Shown here: positions 53,313 through 60,472 of the stretch, in pieces
Layout of the letters: each line of letters opens with the position of its first letter
Position numbering within the stretch: position 1 is the stretch's first letter
Position numbers and translations under genes: made by a program
The notes under the pieces: model-generated
Told to the model about the DNA's origin: nothing
The model's database searches: none
What the model saw: only the letters and a program-made list of their open reading frames with translations
Assembly: GCA_963794265.1 (NCBI GenBank)
Contig: CAWCDJ010000001.1
Coordinates: 248,001 to 312,000 of the forward strand
From: CAWCDJ01 sp963794265
GTDB taxonomy: Bacteria; Acidobacteriota; Terriglobia; Bryobacterales; Bryobacteraceae
DNA: 64,000 nucleotides
Direction of reading: 5' to 3'

Positions 53313-53638
53313 GTGCGCGACGGCGTGTTGCCCCCATGAAACCGGCCGAAGTGACGCGCCGAAAAGATGCCGATGAACAGTACGCCCAGACCGAACGCGA
53401 GGATGTGGCTGGTCGCCCGCGGATGAAAAACTCCGACGTGCGCGATGAGCAGATATCCGACAACCGCGTTAAAGAAGCCCCAAAGAACGTTGACCGTTGA
53501 AGAGGAGAGCCCTTTGCCGGGCGGTTTTGCGAAGGGACTCTGGAAGGGACGTCCCATCGTGCCGGCTACAAAATGAGGAATGGCATTTGTCAAAAAAATG
53601 CCTCCAAAGAAGTACGACACAAGAAACAGCCAGTTCAT
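53309..53638 (-). CDS. Small membrane protein of unknown function
   Basis: 109 residues from the ATG at 53638. It starts NWLFLVSYFFGGIFLTNAIP, with further hydrophobic segments in VNVLWGFFNAVVGYLLIAHV and ILAFGLGVLFIGIFSA, so about three helices. It is linked to the MFS gene by a 4-base overlap and to the isochorismatase stump in front by ATGA. Role unknown, perhaps an accessory of the efflux unit. Confidence 0.8.
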   Translation of the reverse strand: MNWLFLVSYFFGGIFLTNAIPHFVAGTMGRPFQSPFAKPPGKGLSSSTVNVLWGFFNAVVGYLLIAHVGVFHPRATSHILAFGLGVLFIGIFSARHFGRFHGGNTPSRT

Positions 53639-53775
53639 GATGCAACGCCCCTTTCTTCCATCAGCGGCCGTCCGACGATCTCGCCGATGGGATGGATGAA
53701 ACGCCAATCGACTGTGCCTTTCTGCAGGTCGATCACTATCAACGCGGTGCGGGGATCAAGAGCGTTAAGCGGCAT
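53635..53775 (-). pseudogene. Isochorismatase-family gene stump (N-terminal 46 residues)
   Basis: From an ATG at 53775, preceded by GAGGAG eight bases before, the reading gives ALDPRTALIVIDLQKGTVDW, then RFIHPIGEIVGRPLMEERGV and a stop overlapping the next start as ATGA. This is the first strand and catalytic aspartate (VIDLQKG) of the cysteine-hydrolase/isochorismatase family, whose members are about 180-200 residues. The other three quarters, with the lysine and cysteine, are missing. The stop and next ATG fit so neatly that the stump may still be translated as a leader peptide. Confidence 0.7.
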
Positions 53776-53832
53776 CGGGTTCTTCTCCTCGAATACAAAG
53801 TGGACGCCGGCAAGAAGCAGGGGAGGACAGAT

Positions 53833-54285
53833 CTAATCCTCAACCAGCCGTGTCAGCAGTTCGACCGCTGCCTGAAGCTTCTCCTGCTCGTGAGCAGAAA
53901 GTTTCTGCGCGATGGTCGCGGTGAGCCAGTCCTGCCTCGCGGCCCTGCCCTCCTGAAGCAACTTCAGGCATTTGGGCGTGAGAGACATCAGAGTTTGCCG
54001 TCGGTCGCCCGGGTCGGGAGCACCGCTCACCAGGCCGACTTCCTGCAGCGGCGTAACGATCGCGCTCATAGATTGCGGGCGCACGCTTTCCGCTCGCGCC
54101 AGACTTGAAACCGTAGCCGAACCATCTTTCTCCAGCCGAAGAAGAACAGAAACCTGTGACGGCTTCAGATCGCTCTGTCCCCCATGCTCGCGTAAACGCT
54201 GCTTGAGCTTGCGGCCTACCGTACGGATCTCGGCAGCAAGCATCGAGGCGAGCCCGGTCTGAGTAGAAGACTTTCGACTGCTCAC
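53833..54285 (-). CDS. MarR-family transcriptional regulator
   Basis: 150 residues, normal. The winged helix has LKPSQVSVLLRLEKDG, ATVSSLARAESVRPQSMSAI (recognition helix) and the wing PDPGDRRQTLMSLT. It heads the minus-strand operon MarR, isochorismatase stump, small membrane protein, MFS pump, GyrI-like relic, a usual arrangement for a drug- or phenolic-responsive repressor that controls its own efflux pump. Confidence 0.95.
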   Translation of the reverse strand: MSSRKSSTQTGLASMLAAEIRTVGRKLKQRLREHGGQSDLKPSQVSVLLRLEKDGSATVSSLARAESVRPQSMSAIVTPLQEVGLVSGAPDPGDRRQTLMSLTPKCLKLLQEGRAARQDWLTATIAQKLSAHEQEKLQAAVELLTRLVED

Positions 54286-54304
54286 CAGATCAATATCTCA
54301 TATC

Positions 54305-54319
54305 TACAGGTAAACTGTA
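54305..54319. promoter_or_regulatory. Possible MarR operator
   Basis: TACAG-GTAAA-CTGTA is a perfect 5-bp-arm palindrome, 20 bases before the marR start, in an AT-rich stretch that should hold its promoter. MarR proteins bind short dyads of this size. No cognate second site was found in the operon. Confidence 0.5.
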
Positions 54320-54396
54320 AAGCCTTGCTGCATATTTCCGTGACCCTGCCTGATCACGCTCAGGTCCGCCGATTCACCTTGACGGGTTGTCCCCGC

Positions 54397-54449
54397 TGCT
54401 GATCCTCACCGGTCGGCCGTACCAGGAGCTCGTCGGAAGGTCAGACCGA
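54397..54449 (+). repeat. Direct repeat flanking ADOP cassette 2, left copy
   Basis: TGCTGATCCTCACCGG, then TCGGCCGTACCAGGAGCT and CGTCGGAAGGTCAGACC. It matches 57555-57606 at about four in five positions in the same orientation (conserved cores TGCTGATC, ACCGG, CGGCC and GGAGCT). It lies just after the ADOP 2 stop codon. Confidence 0.6.
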
Positions 54450-54453
54450 GTTA

Positions 54454-57129
54454 CTACTGATCGGCGAGCGCCTGAACAGGCGACATCTTGGCAGCTCGGC
54501 GCGCCGGCAGCAGGCAAGCGGAAAAAGAGATAGCAGCGATCACCGCAACCGAACCGGTGAGTATTGCAGGGCTATGGGCGGGCACATGAAACAGAACTGC
54601 CCGCATGGCTTGGCCAGCCATCCAGGCTCCGATCATCCCAAAGGTCGTGCCGGCGGCCAGCAGGCGCAATGCGAGCCATAGGAACTGCCCGCGAATCTGT
54701 TCCGGCCGCGCACCCAGGGCCATGCGTACGCCGATCTCGCGGCGGCGCTGCGCCACGGCGTAACTCAAGACACCGTAAGTTCCGATGGCAATCAGTAGCA
54801 GAGCGATCGCCGAGAACGTACCACTGAGCACCGCCGGTGAGCGCCGGGCCACGAGGCTTTCGGCAATGCGGTCGTCCATCGTTTGAATGTCAGCCACGGC
54901 CATTCCGGGATCGATTCGCCGGGCCACTCTGCGGAGCGCCGTCTCCAGCGAGCCCGGCTCGACGCTGCCGCGCACGGCCACGAAGACATTGCTATCGGGG
55001 AGATAGATGTACGGAAAGTAGACGGCACCCTGCGCTGCGTCGTCGGTGAGACCAGATTGCCTGATGCTGCCCACCACGCCCACCACGGTGAAGGCCTGGG
55101 CATCAGGACCCGCTTCGGAGCCTTGGAAGAGGCGCTGACCTAATGCGCTGCTATCCGGCCAGTAGTAACGGGCGAAATCCTGGTCCACCACACACGCACG
55201 CACCCCCCGTCGTGAATCCGCACCAGTCAAAAACCGTCCCGCTCGCAGCGAGAAACCCATCGCGCGGAAATAGTCGCCGCCAACACCGTAGGAGTAGTGT
55301 CCGCGGGGCGATTCCGCTGGCCGGAGGACATGGCCCACCACCGTAACGGCGCTCTTGCCGTTGGCGCCGCTGAAGGGAATATTGTTCGCCACGCCGACGG
55401 ACGACACCCCTGGTTGATGGCCGAGTTCGCCCACTAACCTCTCGGTGAAGGCAAGGCCGGCCTCGGGTGAAGGGTACGCGTTTCCCACCATCGAGATCTG
55501 CCCCGTAATCACGTGATCGGACCGGAAGCCTGGAGACACATCCATCGCGCGCTTGAGGCTCAGACCCAGCAGCCCTGTCCCCGTCAACAGAACAAATCCA
55601 AGCGCGATCTGAGCTACCACGAAGCTATGTCGCACGGTTTGCGCGGCGCGGCCCGCCGTTCCGCCTCGAGATTCGGATTGCAGCCCCCCGGACGGCTGAA
55701 GTCGAATACTGAACCACGCGATTGGCGCTGCAAGCACGACGCCCAAGATGACGGCCGCTCCGAAAGCGACCAATGCCAACCGGGCATCGAAGTGTATTTC
55801 GGTCCCAAAGGGCAGGCGATTCGCGCCCAAGGCAGCCACCAGTCGTATGCCGCCTGCCCCCACCGCGAGCGCGAGTAGTCCTCCCGTCAGAGTCAGTAAA
55901 GTGGTCTCGACGACCGCTTCGGTCATGACGTGCCGCCGGCTCGCGCCCAGCGCCTGGCGGACGGCGATCTCTTTAGACCGCCCGCTGGCGCGGATGAGAA
56001 GCAGATTCACGAGATTGACGGCTCCGATGGCGAGAAGCGCCAGCACGCCTGCCTGGAGCAACAGCAGAGTGGGACGAATCGCCGCCACCTGATCGGCATG
56101 GAGCGGCACCACCAGAGTACGAAAGCCGGCGTCGGCCATCAACTTGGCTTGGGGATCGCCCCCCGCTCGCTCCAGGGCCGCGTTCTGCGCGTCAATTTGC
56201 GACTGGGCCTGCGCGAGAGTCGCTCCCGGTTTCAGCCGGGCAACCATTTGGATGACATTCCCTCCCGAGTGCCGGTTCTCAGGTAAGCGCGCTTCCGCAC
56301 GCGAAGCCAGCGGGAAGTACAACTGGGCCTTGGAGGAGAGAAAGCGAAAGCCGGGAGGCAGGACGCCGATCACAGTTCTCAGATGGCCGTCAGCCGGGAT
56401 CTTTCGCCCAATCACGTGTGGGTCGGCGCTGAAATGATCTCTCCAATAGGCGTCGCTCACAATCGCAACGCCGTCTGTCTGATACGTGGTCTCCGCGTCG
56501 GTGAAAATGCTTCCGAAGGCCGGACCCGCGCCGAGGGTGGCGAAAAAATCCGGAGATACCTGGATGATCGGCTCGCGCTCGGTCGAGCCGGGTTCGCCCA
56601 GAATCGACGTGCCATAGCGGTAGATCGAAAGCGAACTGAAGGCGGGAATCTGGCCGCGACGCTCATAGTAGTTCGTCAACGAAGAGCCATCACGGTCCAC
56701 GCCTGCTTTCGGATAGGTGTTGTACATCGTCACCAGCCGGCCGGCGTCCGGGAAGGGTAGCGGGCGCACCAGAATCGCGTCGATCACCGCAAAAATGGTG
56801 AGATTCGCTCCCAGACAAAGAGCGAGAGTCAGCAGCGCCGTGGCCGTGAAGGCGCGAGACTTGCGGAGTAACCGAACGGAATAACGGAGTTCCCTCGCAA
56901 GCTCATCGAACGGGTAAAGGCCGCGCGCCTCCCGGCAGTCCCCCCTGACAGCGTCAAAGGCGCCGAACTCCATTCTGGCGCGGCGGAGCGCTTCTTCCCG
57001 GGCAACGCCGGATCGCCTCAGATCTTCAGCGTATTGCTCGATGTGGAAGCGCAGTTCCTCGTTCATGGCGGCTTCAAAATTACGCCGCGAAGTGAGCACC
57101 CGAAAGAGAGAACGAACGCGCTGAAACAC
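54454..57129 (-). CDS. ADOP-family ABC transporter permease 2 (MacB/FtsX-like)
   Basis: 891 residues. The ADOP N-terminal helix is RRNFEAAMNEELRFHIEQYA, followed by DELARELRYSVRLLRKSRAF and the first MacB_PCD/FtsX unit (ASGRSKEIAVRQALGASRR), then the second with YAVAQRRREIGVRMALGARP and PARRAAKMSPVQALAD. It is 45 residues longer than ADOP 1 because of a longer N-terminal helical part. It starts two bases after the PadR 2 stop. Flanking direct repeats suggest the cassette moved as a unit. Confidence 0.95.
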   Translation of the reverse strand: MFQRVRSLFRVLTSRRNFEAAMNEELRFHIEQYAEDLRRSGVAREEALRRARMEFGAFDAVRGDCREARGLYPFDELARELRYSVRLLRKSRAFTATALLTLALCLGANLTIFAVIDAILVRPLPFPDAGRLVTMYNTYPKAGVDRDGSSLTNYYERRGQIPAFSSLSIYRYGTSILGEPGSTEREPIIQVSPDFFATLGAGPAFGSIFTDAETTYQTDGVAIVSDAYWRDHFSADPHVIGRKIPADGHLRTVIGVLPPGFRFLSSKAQLYFPLASRAEARLPENRHSGGNVIQMVARLKPGATLAQAQSQIDAQNAALERAGGDPQAKLMADAGFRTLVVPLHADQVAAIRPTLLLLQAGVLALLAIGAVNLVNLLLIRASGRSKEIAVRQALGASRRHVMTEAVVETTLLTLTGGLLALAVGAGGIRLVAALGANRLPFGTEIHFDARLALVAFGAAVILGVVLAAPIAWFSIRLQPSGGLQSESRGGTAGRAAQTVRHSFVVAQIALGFVLLTGTGLLGLSLKRAMDVSPGFRSDHVITGQISMVGNAYPSPEAGLAFTERLVGELGHQPGVSSVGVANNIPFSGANGKSAVTVVGHVLRPAESPRGHYSYGVGGDYFRAMGFSLRAGRFLTGADSRRGVRACVVDQDFARYYWPDSSALGQRLFQGSEAGPDAQAFTVVGVVGSIRQSGLTDDAAQGAVYFPYIYLPDSNVFVAVRGSVEPGSLETALRRVARRIDPGMAVADIQTMDDRIAESLVARRSPAVLSGTFSAIALLLIAIGTYGVLSYAVAQRRREIGVRMALGARPEQIRGQFLWLALRLLAAGTTFGMIGAWMAGQAMRAVLFHVPAHSPAILTGSVAVIAAISFSACLLPARRAAKMSPVQALADQ

Positions 57130-57130
57130 G

Positions 57131-57472
57131 TCAAACCTCCTCGGAAGTCGTGTTTAGGGCCGCGGCAATCGCGGAGACCAGCCGGTTCCACCCGGCGGTC
57201 TCCTCGCGAAGGCGGCGGCGTCCGGCGGCGGTCAGGGTATAGTATTTTGCCCGGCGGTTGTTTTCGCTCTGCCCCCAATCCGCGGCGATGAGACCCTGAT
57301 GCTCCAGCCGGTAGAGCGCCGGATACAAAGACCCTTGCGGAATTTCAAGCGCATCGCCGGAGATCTGCCGGATGCGCAGCAGCACGCCGTATCCATGCAG
57401 CGGCTTCAAAGAAACCGCCTTAAGGATAAGCATGTCGAGAGTACCCGGGAGCAAGTCTGCAGTTTTGCCCAC
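57131..57472 (-). CDS. PadR-family transcriptional regulator 2
   Basis: 113 residues starting with GTG at 57472. It has TADLLPGTLDMLILKAVSLK, PLHGYGVLLRIRQIS, PQGSLYPALYRLEHQGLI and ENNRRAKYYTLTAAGRRRL, the same layout as PadR 1. The ribosome site AGGAG nine bases before the start is itself part of an operator arm (CTAGGAG). It should repress itself and ADOP 2. Confidence 0.95.
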   Translation of the reverse strand: MGKTADLLPGTLDMLILKAVSLKPLHGYGVLLRIRQISGDALEIPQGSLYPALYRLEHQGLIAADWGQSENNRRAKYYTLTAAGRRRLREETAGWNRLVSAIAAALNTTSEEV

Positions 57473-57481
57473 AAGATTCGG

Positions 57482-57528
57482 CTCCTAGCCTGTCTAGGAG
57501 TATACATTCAACTCTCCTAGTCTGACAA
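57482..57528 (-). promoter_or_regulatory. Promoter and triple operator of PadR regulator 2
   Basis: On the minus strand TTGTCA (57528-57523), 18 bases, TATACT (57504-57499) form the promoter. The 7-bp word CTAGGAG or its complement occurs three times: 57514-57520 between the boxes, 57494-57500 at the -10 box, and 57482-57488 at the ribosome site. The last two make an inverted repeat with a 5-base spacer. Binding would block both RNA polymerase and the ribosome site. Confidence 0.7.
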
Positions 57529-57554
57529 GGGGTGAGCACGACATTTCGCGGCGT

Positions 57555-57606
57555 TGCTGATCTTGACCGGCCGGCCACACCCGGAGCTGCGTCAGATGGC
57601 GAGACG
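57555..57606 (+). repeat. Direct repeat flanking ADOP cassette 2, right copy
   Basis: TGCTGATCTTGACCGG, then CCGGCCACACCCGGAGCT and GCGTCAGATGGCGAGACG. It is the partner of 54397-54449, about 3.1 kb away, and ends exactly where the IS element begins at 57607. Confidence 0.6.
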
Positions 57607-57692
57607 TGACCCAAAACCCGAAAACGAGACAGCCGGAAAGTTGAGTCCGGCGCCTGGATATGGTCCTCTGGACGAATGCCGAAGGAGGACAG

Positions 57693-57959
57693 ATGCCAAG
57701 AAAAGGGCACACGGAAGAGCAGATCATGCTGGCCTTGCGGCAGGTCGAGGCTGGGAAGAAAGTGGGCGATGTTTGCCGGGAAATGGGCGTTTCCCAGCAG
57801 GCTTTTTACAGTTGGAAGCGAAAATATGCCGGGCTGGCCCTGAACGAACTGCGCGAGCTTCGGCAACTGCGCGAAGAGAATCGAAAGCTGAAGACCTTGG
57901 TCGCCGACCTGACGTTGGACAAGCACATATTGCAGGAGGTGCTGTCAAAAAAGGCCTGA
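57693..57959 (+). CDS. IS3-family transposase OrfA
   Basis: 88 residues from the ATG at 57693, with AAGGAGG 57682-57688 as ribosome site. It has the helix-turn-helix EEQIMLALRQVEAGKKVGDV and REMGVSQQAFYSWKRKYAGL, then a leucine-zipper helix LRQLREENRKLKTLVADLTL. It binds the IS ends. At 57947-57953 the heptamer AAAAAAG lies just before the stop and is the classic slippery site that lets ribosomes shift by -1 into OrfB. Confidence 0.93.
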   Translation: MPRKGHTEEQIMLALRQVEAGKKVGDVCREMGVSQQAFYSWKRKYAGLALNELRELRQLREENRKLKTLVADLTLDKHILQEVLSKKA

Positions 57960-58945
57960 GGCCCGCGGCGCGCCGCCAACTCGTGAACGATATCCGGCAG
58001 CGGCACGAGCTGAGCGAGAAACGTGCTTGCGGGCTGATCGGGATCACGCGGTGGACTAACCGCTATCAAAGCCGGCGCGATCCGCAATCGGAACTGCGCA
58101 TACGGCTACGGGACTTGGCGGGGAGTCGAGTTCGCTACGGATACCGAAGACTGACAGTGCTGCTGCGGCGTGAAGGATGGGCCGTGAATGCCAAGCGGGT
58201 TTATGAACTGTATCGCGAGGAAAGCCTGCAGGTGCGAAAGCCCAAGCGCGCCAAACGGGCCTCGCACACCAGGGTTCCCTTGCCTGAGCCGGTTCAAGCG
58301 AACCAGCGGTGGAGCATGGATTTCGTGAGCGACCGATTCGCGGATGGAAGGTGGTTCCGCATTCTCACTGTGGTGGATCAGTATACGCGGGAGTGCCTTT
58401 GCGCCTATGCCGACCGGTCGCAGACGGGCGAGAAGGTCGTCGAGCAAATGAAGCGGTTGGTGAAGCTGCGGGGCGTACCGGAATCCATTACGACGGATAA
58501 CGGCAGCGAGTTCGCCGGTCAAGCGATGGATGCCTGGGCGCACCAGGCCGGGGTCAAACTCGACTTCATCCGGCCTGGTCGTCCCGTGCAGAACGGTTAT
58601 ATCGAGAGCTTCAACGGTCGTCTGCGCGATGAATGCCTCAACGGTGAGATCTTCTTCAGTCTGACCGACACACGGGAAAAACTGGAGCGCTGGCGGCGTG
58701 ACTACAACCAGAAGCGCCCACACACAGCCCTCGCCGATCGGACGCCGGAAGAGTTTGCTCGGACGCTCGGCGGGCGGCCCTTCGCCCTTCCAATCGTCGG
58801 TAAGACAGAGCCGTCAGCGTGTCAAGGGTTCGCTCTCGCCGGGCAAAAACCGCCCGCCCTTGACACGCCGTCTCTGTCTTCAAGAACTGAGATAAGGGCG
58901 AAGGGCCTTTCTGAACGGCCGCGTTTGCTTGAGAGGGTCAATTGA
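57947..58945 (+). CDS. IS3-family transposase OrfB (DDE integrase core), made by frameshift
   Basis: About 332 codons in the -1 frame relative to OrfA; no good independent start is seen, so it is read as an OrfAB fusion. The integrase core has RYGYRRLTVLLRREGW, then the DDE residues in WSMDFVSD, ITTDNGSEF and GYIESFNGRLRDE, and TPEEFAR at the usual end. About 60 extra residues follow, encoded by a nested palindrome at 58776-58907. All catalytic residues are present, so it may be active. Confidence 0.9.
   Translation, partial: KKGLRPAARRQLVNDIRQRHELSEKRACGLIGITRWTNRYQSRRDPQSELRIRLRDLAGSRVRYGYRRLTVLLRREGWAVNAKRVYELYREESLQVRKPKRAKRASHTRVPLPEPVQANQRWSMDFVSDRFADGRWFRILTVVDQYTRECLCAYADRSQTGEKVVEQMKRLVKLRGVPESITTDNGSEFAGQAMDAWAHQAGVKLDFIRPGRPVQNGYIESFNGRLRDECLNGEIFFSLTDTREKLERWRRDYNQKRPHTALADRTPEEFARTLGGRPFALPIVGKTEPSACQGFALAGQKPPALDTPSLSSRTEIRAKGLSERPRLLERVN
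58776..58907. repeat. 132-bp nested palindrome in the transposase 3' end
   Basis: Three perfect nested arms: GGCCCTTCGCCCTT (58776-58789) with 58894-58907; AAGACAGAG (58802-58810) with 58872-58880; GCGTGTCAAGGG (58817-58828) with 58857-58868. The loop is 28 bases. The unpaired gaps are nearly symmetrical. It looks like a MITE-like palindrome inside or added to the end of orfB. Confidence 0.85.
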
Positions 58946-59060
58946 GGTACTTTAGGCGACAGAAGGCCCAAACGACGGGGCTCCGGACCACCTCCGAGGG
59001 CTGGGGCTCAACTTACCGACTGTCTCAAATTCCGGGGCAGGTCAACGCCGCAAAGTGCGT

Positions 59061-59090
59061 CTTTTCGGCGTGTCTCAGTTTTGGGGTTCA
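59061..59090. repeat. Solo IS-end-like sequence beyond the IS right end
   Basis: Read on the minus strand it is TGAACCCCAAAACTGAGACA followed by CGCCGAAAAG, which resembles the IS left end (ACCCGAAAACGAGACAG, CCGGAAAG). It starts 17 bases outside the chosen right end. It may be the leftover end of an earlier related insertion or the true end of a longer element. Confidence 0.45.
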
Positions 59091-59098
59091 GTCCATAC

Positions 59099-59202
59099 TT
59101 CGATGCCTTGACCGAGCGGATCCGCGGCGCTGTTTTCGAGATATCCAACACCCTTGGCGCGGCGTGAAGCAGAGCACGCTGGTAGACCCTCTCCAGGAGA
59201 TA
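59099..59202 (+). pseudogene. Rearranged relic of a GxxExxY-family gene
   Basis: 59099-59158 reads FDALTERIRGAVFEISNTLG on the plus strand, the N-terminal signature of GxxExxY proteins. The next residues of that family (GFLEKVYQRALLHEL) are found on the opposite strand, immediately adjacent, at 59158-59202 as YLLERVYQRALLHAA. So the first 20 codons are in place and the next 15 appear inverted; the rest of the roughly 125-residue protein is gone. Confidence 0.45.
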
Positions 59203-59249
59203 TACGGCCGATAACCTGCGGCGGCAATGATAACCCGAACCGCTGTTGG

Positions 59250-59663
59250 CCACCCGCGGGAACGCCTGTAAGTGGGCGTGTCGTTAATGAGCAGGGCGAG
59301 CCCGTGGCGGGGGCAAGGATCAGCGCTGCTGTTCGGCATGCGGGTGCGGTATGGCCGAGCACTGAAGCCTTGTCCGGCTCCGACGGGCGCTTCGGGTACT
59401 GCACCGTATCTCCAGGCAAGATGACGCTGTCAATCCTTCACCTGGCCTATCGTCCACGCAAGCTGCTGGTGAATGTGGGAGCGCCTGACTACAGCCCCGG
59501 ACAACTGGAGATCAGGCTGCGAAAAAGGTCAGAGTCCAGCTTTAGTCATCCTATTCAGGCCGGCTTGCGCCTGAGTGACGGCGGAGTGGAGCGATTCGAG
59601 GGAGGCAGGTGGCGCACCTCGTCGCGGGCACCTTCGAACTCGCCAGTACTCGGATTCGCATAG
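59250..59663 (+). pseudogene. Fragment with a carboxypeptidase-regulatory-like domain
   Basis: The reading from about 59250 has TPVSGRVVNEQGEPVAGARI, GSDGRFGYCTVSPGKMTLSI and LAYRPRKLLVNVGAPDYSPG then QLEIRLRK, a complete CarboxypepD_reg beta-sandwich of the kind found at the start of secreted acidobacterial proteins. No signal peptide precedes it, and the domain ends near 59530, after which the frame runs over the 3' end of the convergent M48-like gene to 59663. It is most likely the remains of a secreted protein cut by the nearby insertions. Confidence 0.5.
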
Positions 59664-60400
59664 TTAGTGGGCGGCAGCTTTGCGATAGCCGACAACATGC
59701 TCGCGATGCGCTCGTCTCTCGGCGGCAGGGGAGAAAACACCGACCCGGTCACGGATGCTCGCGGCTGAACCCGCTCCGTGTAGCGGGCCAAAGCGTTGGG
59801 GTCGAACCCGGCGTGCGCCATAGTTTGAACCGCTATAAGGTCTGCCTGGCGCTCAGAGCTCTGCTGGACTTTCAGGAACCCGGCAGGCACCGCCACTTGG
59901 GAGGCGCAACCAGGGCCGAAGACCAAGGGGATACTTGCGGACCGATTCGGTTCTCCGCGTGTAGTCAGCCGGGCGCCGTGTCGCTCTACGGCGCGCGCCA
60001 TAGCTTGGGCCAGCATTCCGGCGAATTCGGCCTCGTCCTGCGCCGCCAGAAACAGGGCCGCTGGTACGAATACGTACCCGCCGGGTAGAACATATGGTTC
60101 GTGTACGACCGGGCACGGATCCCCGGCGATGATGCTGAAAGTGAAACGGAAGGGGCTTGTTGGTATTTGGGACGCAAGTCTTTGGCCCAGATTGTCGACG
60201 TAGTCCTGAACGGTGCGACTCGCAATCCCTGTGGTATGCTGTCGAAAGTCGGCGGCCATCTGCTTGCCGAGCGCAGCCTCTTTTTCGATACTGTAAGAGT
60301 CCACTCCCGTTCCAACGGTCGCCGGGCTCTGCGCAAATGACGGTAGACCAGCGAGGACCAAGATCGCGATACTGTCCAGGATCATCGCGGGAATTCTCAT
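59555..60400 (-). CDS. Secreted M48-like protein lacking the zinc-binding HExxH
   Basis: 281 residues with a signal peptide (MILDSIAILVLAGLPSFAQ). It follows the BepA/M48 pattern: VQDYVDNLGQRLASQIP, FTFSIIAGDP, YVLPGGYVFVPAALFLAAQD and EAEFAGML. There the motif expected as HExxH reads QAMAR (132-136). The later glutamate remains in SSERQADLIAV (E183). Without both histidines it should not bind zinc, so it is probably a non-catalytic chaperone-like relative or a decaying gene. Its last 36 codons overlap the fragment on the other strand. Confidence 0.85.
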   Translation of the reverse strand: MRIPAMILDSIAILVLAGLPSFAQSPATVGTGVDSYSIEKEAALGKQMAADFRQHTTGIASRTVQDYVDNLGQRLASQIPTSPFRFTFSIIAGDPCPVVHEPYVLPGGYVFVPAALFLAAQDEAEFAGMLAQAMARAVERHGARLTTRGEPNRSASIPLVFGPGCASQVAVPAGFLKVQQSSERQADLIAVQTMAHAGFDPNALARYTERVQPRASVTGSVFSPLPPRDERIASMLSAIAKLPPTNYANPSTGEFEGARDEVRHLPPSNRSTPPSLRRKPA

Positions 60401-60472
60401 TTGGTTGTTGGACGCCGGCCATTCGCGGCACGTTCCGCAGGGGGTTCGGACCGGGCGCCAGGACCAACTGAA

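Larger units (their letters stand above)
57607..59044 (+). mobile_element. IS3-family insertion sequence, about 1.44 kb
   Basis: The left end starts TGACC and continues to GAGACAGCCGGAAAGTT (57627-57643). The right end read on the other strand starts TGACC (59044) and has GAGACAGTCGGTAAGTT, so the ends are imperfect inverted repeats of about 35 bp. ACG stands on both outer sides and may be a 3-bp target duplication. It carries orfA and orfB with a -1 frameshift site. The left end abuts the right direct repeat of ADOP cassette 2. Confidence 0.75.

Noticed and set aside
59008..59253. An 81-codon minus-strand frame across the IS end
   Set aside because: It joins the IS end, the reverse of the GxxExxY start and the inverted piece, so it is a product of the rearrangement rather than a gene.
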